In this document: in pieces, positions 15,485-19,179 of the stretch
Numbering within the stretch: position 1 is the first letter of the stretch
Layout of the letters: every line of letters begins with the position of its first letter
Origin: F1-20-MAGs119 sp040401695
GTDB taxonomy: Bacteria > Actinomycetota > Acidimicrobiia > Acidimicrobiales > Ilumatobacteraceae
Reading direction: 5' to 3'
Assembly (NCBI GenBank): GCA_040401695.1
Contig: JBBANY010000043.1
Location: forward strand, 1 to 19,179
Length of the DNA: 19,179 bases
Notes under the pieces: model-generated
The model's input: the letters and a program-made list of their open reading frames with translations, nothing else
Told to the model about the DNA's origin: nothing
Databases searched by the model: none
Position numbers and translations under genes: made by a program

Positions 15485-16201
15485 CTAGTGACCACCCAGA
15501 TAGGCAGCCCGCACGGCGGGGTCGTCGAGTAGTTCGATGCCCTTTCCCGTTTTCACAACGTTGCCGGTTTCCAGCACGTAGGCGCGATGGGCACGGCGCA
15601 GCGCCTGGGCGGCATTCTGTTCGACCAAGAGGACCGTTGTCCCCTGCTGGTTGATCTCGGTGATGATCGAAAAAATCTGGGCGATCAGCTTCGGGGCGAG
15701 CCCCATCGACGGTTCGTCGAGCAACAACAGACGCGGACGACTCATGAGCGCGCGGCCGATGGCCAGCATCTGCTGTTCGCCACCCGACAAGGTTCCCCCG
15801 AGCTGCGAAATGCGTTCGCGAAGACGCGGGAACAGGTGCATGACGCGTTCCATGTCCTCGTCCTTTGCGGCCGACTTGTGATCGGCGCGGGTGTAGGTGC
15901 CCATGTCGAGGTTCTCGCGCACGGTCATGCCCGGGAAGATGCCGCGGCCCTCGGGTGACTGACAGATGCCCAACTTCACCCGCTGGTGCGAGGGCATGTT
16001 CGTGATGTCCTGGCCTTCGAACTTGATCGAACCGCCGATGACGGTGCGAAGCCCGGAGACCGTGCGCATGGTTGTCGTCTTGCCCGCGCCGTTGGCGCCG
16101 ACGAGTGTGACGACTTCACCCTCGTTGACGCTGAACGACACGCCCTTCAGCGCCTCGATCTTGCCGTATGCGACGCGGAGATCAGTTACCTCAAGCAGCA
16201 T
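15485..16201 (-). CDS. livF: LivF-type ABC transporter ATPase
   Basis: This 238-residue protein starts MLLEVTDLRVAYG at 16201; a longer start (16228) is rejected because the family begins here and the shorter form overlaps livG by 11 bases, as usual. It has Walker A GANGAGKT (35-42), signature LSGGEQQMLAIGRAL, Walker B LLLLDEPSMGLAP and an H-loop in a weakly conserved form (LLVEQNAA). The EQN motif and the absence of a C-terminal domain mark it as LivF rather than LivG. With LivG it energises the LivH/LivM channel for branched-chain or other hydrophobic amino acids, or related amides. It is third from the end of the operon. Confidence 0.93.
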   Translation of the reverse strand: MLLEVTDLRVAYGKIEALKGVSFSVNEGEVVTLVGANGAGKTTTMRTVSGLRTVIGGSIKFEGQDITNMPSHQRVKLGICQSPEGRGIFPGMTVRENLDMGTYTRADHKSAAKDEDMERVMHLFPRLRERISQLGGTLSGGEQQMLAIGRALMSRPRLLLLDEPSMGLAPKLIAQIFSIITEINQQGTTVLLVEQNAAQALRRAHRAYVLETGNVVKTGKGIELLDDPAVRAAYLGGH

Positions 16202-16967
16202 CGTCGGGTACTCCCAGGTAGGCGGCAATGACGTCGGGATTGTTCTGCACCTCGGCGGGTGAACCAGTGGCGATGATCTTGCCGAAGTCGAGAACGACGA
16301 TGCGGTCGGTGACCCCCATGACCAGGCTCATGTCGTGCTCGATCAAGAGCACGGTGTATCCCTGCGCCCGGATCTTGCGGATGAGGTCCATCAACTCTTG
16401 TTTTTCGGCCGGCGTGAAACCCGCGGCTGGCTCGTCGAGACACAGCAGTTTCGGGTTCGTCGCCAGGGCGCGGGCGATCTCGAGTCGTCGCTGGTAGCCG
16501 TACGGCAGGTTGCGCGCAGCGTCGCCCGCACGGTCGGCGATGCCCATGAAGGTGAGCAATTCCATCGCCTTGTCGCGACCCTCGCGCTCTTCGCGGTGGT
16601 GACGGCGCGAGCCGATGAGAGCACCCCCCACGCTCGTCTTGTGGTTCGCGTCGGCACCCACCATCACGTTCTCCACCGCCGTCATGTCGGGAAAGAGTCG
16701 GATGTTCTGGAACGTGCGCGCGATGCCGCGCTTGGTGATCTGGAAACGCTTGAGGCCGGCAAGCGGCTGCCCGTCGAAGGTGACGGTTCCACTGGTGGCC
16801 GCATAGACGCCGGTGATGACGTTGAAGCAGGTCGTCTTTCCCGCACCGTTCGGGCCGATGAGGCCGAGAATCTCGCCGCGTGTGATGCCGAACGTGACGT
16901 CACTCAGCGCGGTGACGCCACCGAACTGCATCGTCACGTTGTCGACCGAGAGGATGGTGTCAGCCAC
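16191..16967 (-). CDS. livG: LivG-type ABC transporter ATPase
   Basis: This 258-residue protein is read from a GTG (VADTILSVDNVTMQFGG, first residue Met), chosen because GGAGGT lies 5 bases before it; another GTG at 16985 would add six residues with no better site. It has Walker A GPNGAGKT (38-45), the family-typical signature LPYGYQRRLEIARAL, Walker B LLCLDEPAAGF and LIEHDMSLVM. The insert HKTSVGGALIGSRRHHREE and the C-terminal AAYLGVPDD are usual for LivG. Its start overlaps the livM stop by 8 bases and its end overlaps livF, so the operon is translated as a unit. Confidence 0.93.
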   Translation of the reverse strand: MADTILSVDNVTMQFGGVTALSDVTFGITRGEILGLIGPNGAGKTTCFNVITGVYAATSGTVTFDGQPLAGLKRFQITKRGIARTFQNIRLFPDMTAVENVMVGADANHKTSVGGALIGSRRHHREEREGRDKAMELLTFMGIADRAGDAARNLPYGYQRRLEIARALATNPKLLCLDEPAAGFTPAEKQELMDLIRKIRAQGYTVLLIEHDMSLVMGVTDRIVVLDFGKIIATGSPAEVQNNPDVIAAYLGVPDDAA

Positions 16968-18081
16968 GGCCCACCTCCGCTTCACCTGATTGCGGTGTTG
17001 ATTGCGGTGGTTTCCAGTTGACCAACCAGCGCTCCTTGCGGATCTTGCGGGGAATCAGTCCCTGCGGACGGAACACCATCACGAGAACCAGTGCGACACC
17101 GAACACGAACACACGCTTGTCTGCAAAACCGCGGAAGCGTTCGGGCATCCAGGCAACGACCGCACCACCCAGGATCGCGCCCCACATGTTGCCGGTACCG
17201 CCGAGAACGACGGCGGCGAGGAACAGAATCGACAACTGCAACGGGAAGTTGCTGGGGTTGATGAAACGCACCTTGCCGGCATACAGCGTGCCGGCGAGGC
17301 CGCCGATGGCTGCGCCGATTGCGAAGGCCCACAGTTTGAATTTGAACGTGTTGACACCCATCAGTTCGGCGGCGTCTTCGTCTTCGCGCACGGCGTTCCA
17401 TGCGCGGCCAACACGGCTGTTCTCGAGTCGCCGCAGCAGGAAGACGACAACGATGATGATCGTGAGGCCGAGGAAGAAGTACGGCTTGGCGTCGAGGATG
17501 CCGAACTTCAGTGGGCCGATGTTCGGCGGCTTGGCGATCTTGCTGATGCCACGACTGCCACCCAACCATTCGGCGTTGTTCGCAGAAATGCGGATGATCT
17601 CGCCGAAGCCGAGGGTGACGATCGCCAGATAGTCACCGCGCAGACGCAGTGTCGGCGTGCCGAGAATGACCCCCGCCGCCATCGACACGAGAACGGCGAT
17701 CGGTACGCACACCAACCAGGGCAGATTGGCGTGCTGGCTGGAGAGAATGCCCACCGTGTAAGCACCAACCGCGTAGAAGCCCACGTAGCCAAGGTCGAGG
17801 AGTCCAGCCAGGCCGACGACGACGTTCAGACCGAGAGCGACGAGTACGTAGATGACCACCTTGTCGGTGATGACACCCTCGAAACTGGTCCCCGGCGTGT
17901 CGATCAACCAGCCGAGCACCGGAACTTCGGGCCACCACGGCATGAGGTACAGCGAGACGATGAAGAGTGCGATGAGCGACCAACGCGACACTTTTGGCAT
18001 CTCGCCGATGCGTTCGCCGACACCCGAGATGGCGCGGGCCGGCGTGGACGTCAAGCTCTTCAAGGTTTCAGACAGGCTCAT
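16960..18081 (-). CDS. livM: LivM-type ABC transporter permease
   Basis: This 373-residue membrane protein starts at MSLSETLKSLTS (18081), sharing four bases (ATGA) with the livH stop. The earlier in-frame starts run into livH and are rejected. After about 45 polar residues come roughly 9-10 hydrophobic segments, with the LivM hallmarks GLNVVVGLAGLLDLGYVGFYAVGAY and the C-terminal VFRPQGLIPRK. The loop RLENSRVGRAWNAVREDEDAAELMGVN is the family coupling region. It forms the channel together with LivH. The polar N-terminal extension is longer than the E. coli form's usual cytoplasmic head, but such heads are common in actinobacteria. Confidence 0.92.
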   Translation of the reverse strand: MSLSETLKSLTSTPARAISGVGERIGEMPKVSRWSLIALFIVSLYLMPWWPEVPVLGWLIDTPGTSFEGVITDKVVIYVLVALGLNVVVGLAGLLDLGYVGFYAVGAYTVGILSSQHANLPWLVCVPIAVLVSMAAGVILGTPTLRLRGDYLAIVTLGFGEIIRISANNAEWLGGSRGISKIAKPPNIGPLKFGILDAKPYFFLGLTIIIVVVFLLRRLENSRVGRAWNAVREDEDAAELMGVNTFKFKLWAFAIGAAIGGLAGTLYAGKVRFINPSNFPLQLSILFLAAVVLGGTGNMWGAILGGAVVAWMPERFRGFADKRVFVFGVALVLVMVFRPQGLIPRKIRKERWLVNWKPPQSTPQSGEAEVGRG

Positions 18082-19179
18082 ACGCGTGCCTTTGCGAGGG
18101 ATTCGCCGAGGATCCCGGTGGGTCGGAACATGAGCACCACGAGGAGGAGAATGAAGGCGATCACGTCCTTCCACTCACCGCCGAAGATGGCGGCACCGTA
18201 GTTCTCGCCCAGGCCGAGTACGAGCCCGCCAAGGAGGGCGCCGCGCAGGTTGCCGATGCCGCCCAAAACCGCTGCCGTGAAGGACTTGACACCCAGGAGA
18301 AAGCCGATGTTGAACCGTGTCTGGTCGTAGACGAGGGTGAACATCATCGCAGCGGCACCCGCCATGACGCCGCCGAGCAGGAACGTGATCAGGATGACGA
18401 AGTCGACATTGACGCCGAGAATCTTGGCCGTCTCCACGTCCTGGGCGACGGCGCGTACGCCGCGGCCGAGGCGTGTGCGGTTCACGAACAACACGAGCGC
18501 AGCCATCATCAACAACGCGCCGACGATCACGAGCACGTAGTCGATACGCACGTCGGTGCCGAGAAATTCGAAGAGGACCTTCTTTTCCAGAACTCGCGCG
18601 GTTTGGTATTGCTCGCGATCGCGCGGACTCCAGATGGCCACGGCCTCTGCGATCGCGGTCGACGCACCGATTGCCGAGATGAGAAATGCAAGGCGCGGAG
18701 CCTGCCGTCCGCGGCGGAAGATCCGCAGGTAGAGAACCGCGATCGGGGCCGTGCCGATGAGTCCGATGATGACATTGGTACGGGTCGTCTCGCTGAAGAC
18801 GAGGCTCACGGTGAAGGCGGTGGCGAAGGCGAGAACGACCGCGCCGACGTGTTCTCCCGACCCACGCAGCGGACGGTAGGCGACACGCTCCAACAGCACG
18901 GCGCCGGCGCCGGACACCACCATGCCGCCCACGATGCACGCAAGGAGAATCGCAACGAGAGTGAAGCCGGTGCGGTAGGGATAATTCCCCTCTTCGAGAA
19001 GGGGAATGCCGATGAAGTTGGTCGCGGTGATGAGGGTCGCGAACGTTCCGACCATGAAGATCTCGGAGTGGGCAAAGTTGATGAGGCGCAAAACTCCGTA
19101 CACCAAGGTGTATCCGAGCGCCACGAGCGCGTAGATCGCTCCCAGGGCCAGTCCCGTGACCGTGAGGTCCCAGAACGTC
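18078..19179 (-). CDS. livH: LivH-type ABC transporter permease (5' end beyond the right edge)
   Basis: The frame is open to the right edge of the window; the visible 366 residues are most of the protein. Upstream of a GTG at 19124, where a start could be called, the codons still read as a typical LivH N-terminus (LTVTGLALGAIYALVALGYTLVYGVLRLINFAHSE), so the true start lies further right. The NFAHSEIFMVG motif and VMFRPTGILGE C-terminus fix the family. It has about 8-9 hydrophobic segments and an insert in the middle (RIFRRGRQAPRLAFLISAIG to VLEKKVLFEFLG) that makes it longer than the usual 290-310 residues. The substrate-binding protein is not in the window. Confidence 0.9.
   Translation of the reverse strand, partial: TFWDLTVTGLALGAIYALVALGYTLVYGVLRLINFAHSEIFMVGTFATLITATNFIGIPLLEEGNYPYRTGFTLVAILLACIVGGMVVSGAGAVLLERVAYRPLRGSGEHVGAVVLAFATAFTVSLVFSETTRTNVIIGLIGTAPIAVLYLRIFRRGRQAPRLAFLISAIGASTAIAEAVAIWSPRDREQYQTARVLEKKVLFEFLGTDVRIDYVLVIVGALLMMAALVLFVNRTRLGRGVRAVAQDVETAKILGVNVDFVILITFLLGGVMAGAAAMMFTLVYDQTRFNIGFLLGVKSFTAAVLGGIGNLRGALLGGLVLGLGENYGAAIFGGEWKDVIAFILLLVVLMFRPTGILGESLAKARV

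Noticed and set aside
17002..18201. 399-codon open frame on the plus strand opposite livM
   Set aside because: Very rich in Asp, Glu, Arg and His with no recognisable domain; a shadow of a membrane protein gene.

Overview
The window is about 19.2 kb of GC-rich DNA, probably from an actinobacterium. Several features point to the Acidimicrobiia/Ilumatobacter type: the strong GC bias at third codon positions, the TANNNT promoters set exactly six bases before GTG starts, the Thr/Asp-rich lipoprotein linkers, a HelD-type RNA polymerase recycling ATPase, and F420-type oxidoreductases. The taxonomic call is an inference; the window holds no marker gene such as rRNA. One run of 10 N shows that it comes from a scaffolded assembly, possibly a metagenome bin.

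Left part (1-5290): mostly single housekeeping or unknown genes. In order they are the 3' end of an unknown gene, coupled to a small lipoprotein (+); a HelD-like helicase (-); a secreted protein broken by the N gap (+); a cold-shock protein (+); a small split-barrel flavoprotein (-) divergent from an unknown protein with a cysteine cluster (+), both apparently leaderless; and a PPOX-class F420-type split-barrel protein (-).

Centre (5401-14047, + strand): one long, tightly packed operon ending at a very strong terminator. It encodes a beta-ureidopropionase-like amidohydrolase, a dihydropyrimidinase/hydantoinase, a CoA-acylating (methyl)malonate-semialdehyde dehydrogenase, a luciferase-like F420-dependent oxidoreductase, and a complete NMT1/THI5-type ABC importer (permease, ATPase, permease, substrate-binding lipoprotein). 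Together this reads as uptake and reductive degradation of pyrimidines (uracil or thymine) or a related cyclic ureide: ring opening, decarbamoylation, and conversion of the resulting semialdehyde to acetyl-CoA or propionyl-CoA. No classical dihydropyrimidine dehydrogenase is present. The LLM/F420 enzyme is therefore the obvious candidate for the missing redox step, which is the most interesting hypothesis in the window.

Right part (14120-19179, - strand): a convergent operon reading leftward. It encodes a LivH/LivM/LivG/LivF branched-chain-amino-acid-type importer (livH runs off the right edge; no binding protein is visible) followed by a class III omega-aminotransferase. The aminotransferase could supply the beta-alanine/beta-aminoisobutyrate transamination step missing from the centre operon. 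The two operons share one bidirectional terminator, next to a small 18-bp tandem repeat. I see no rRNA, tRNA, CRISPR array, insertion sequence or phage gene.
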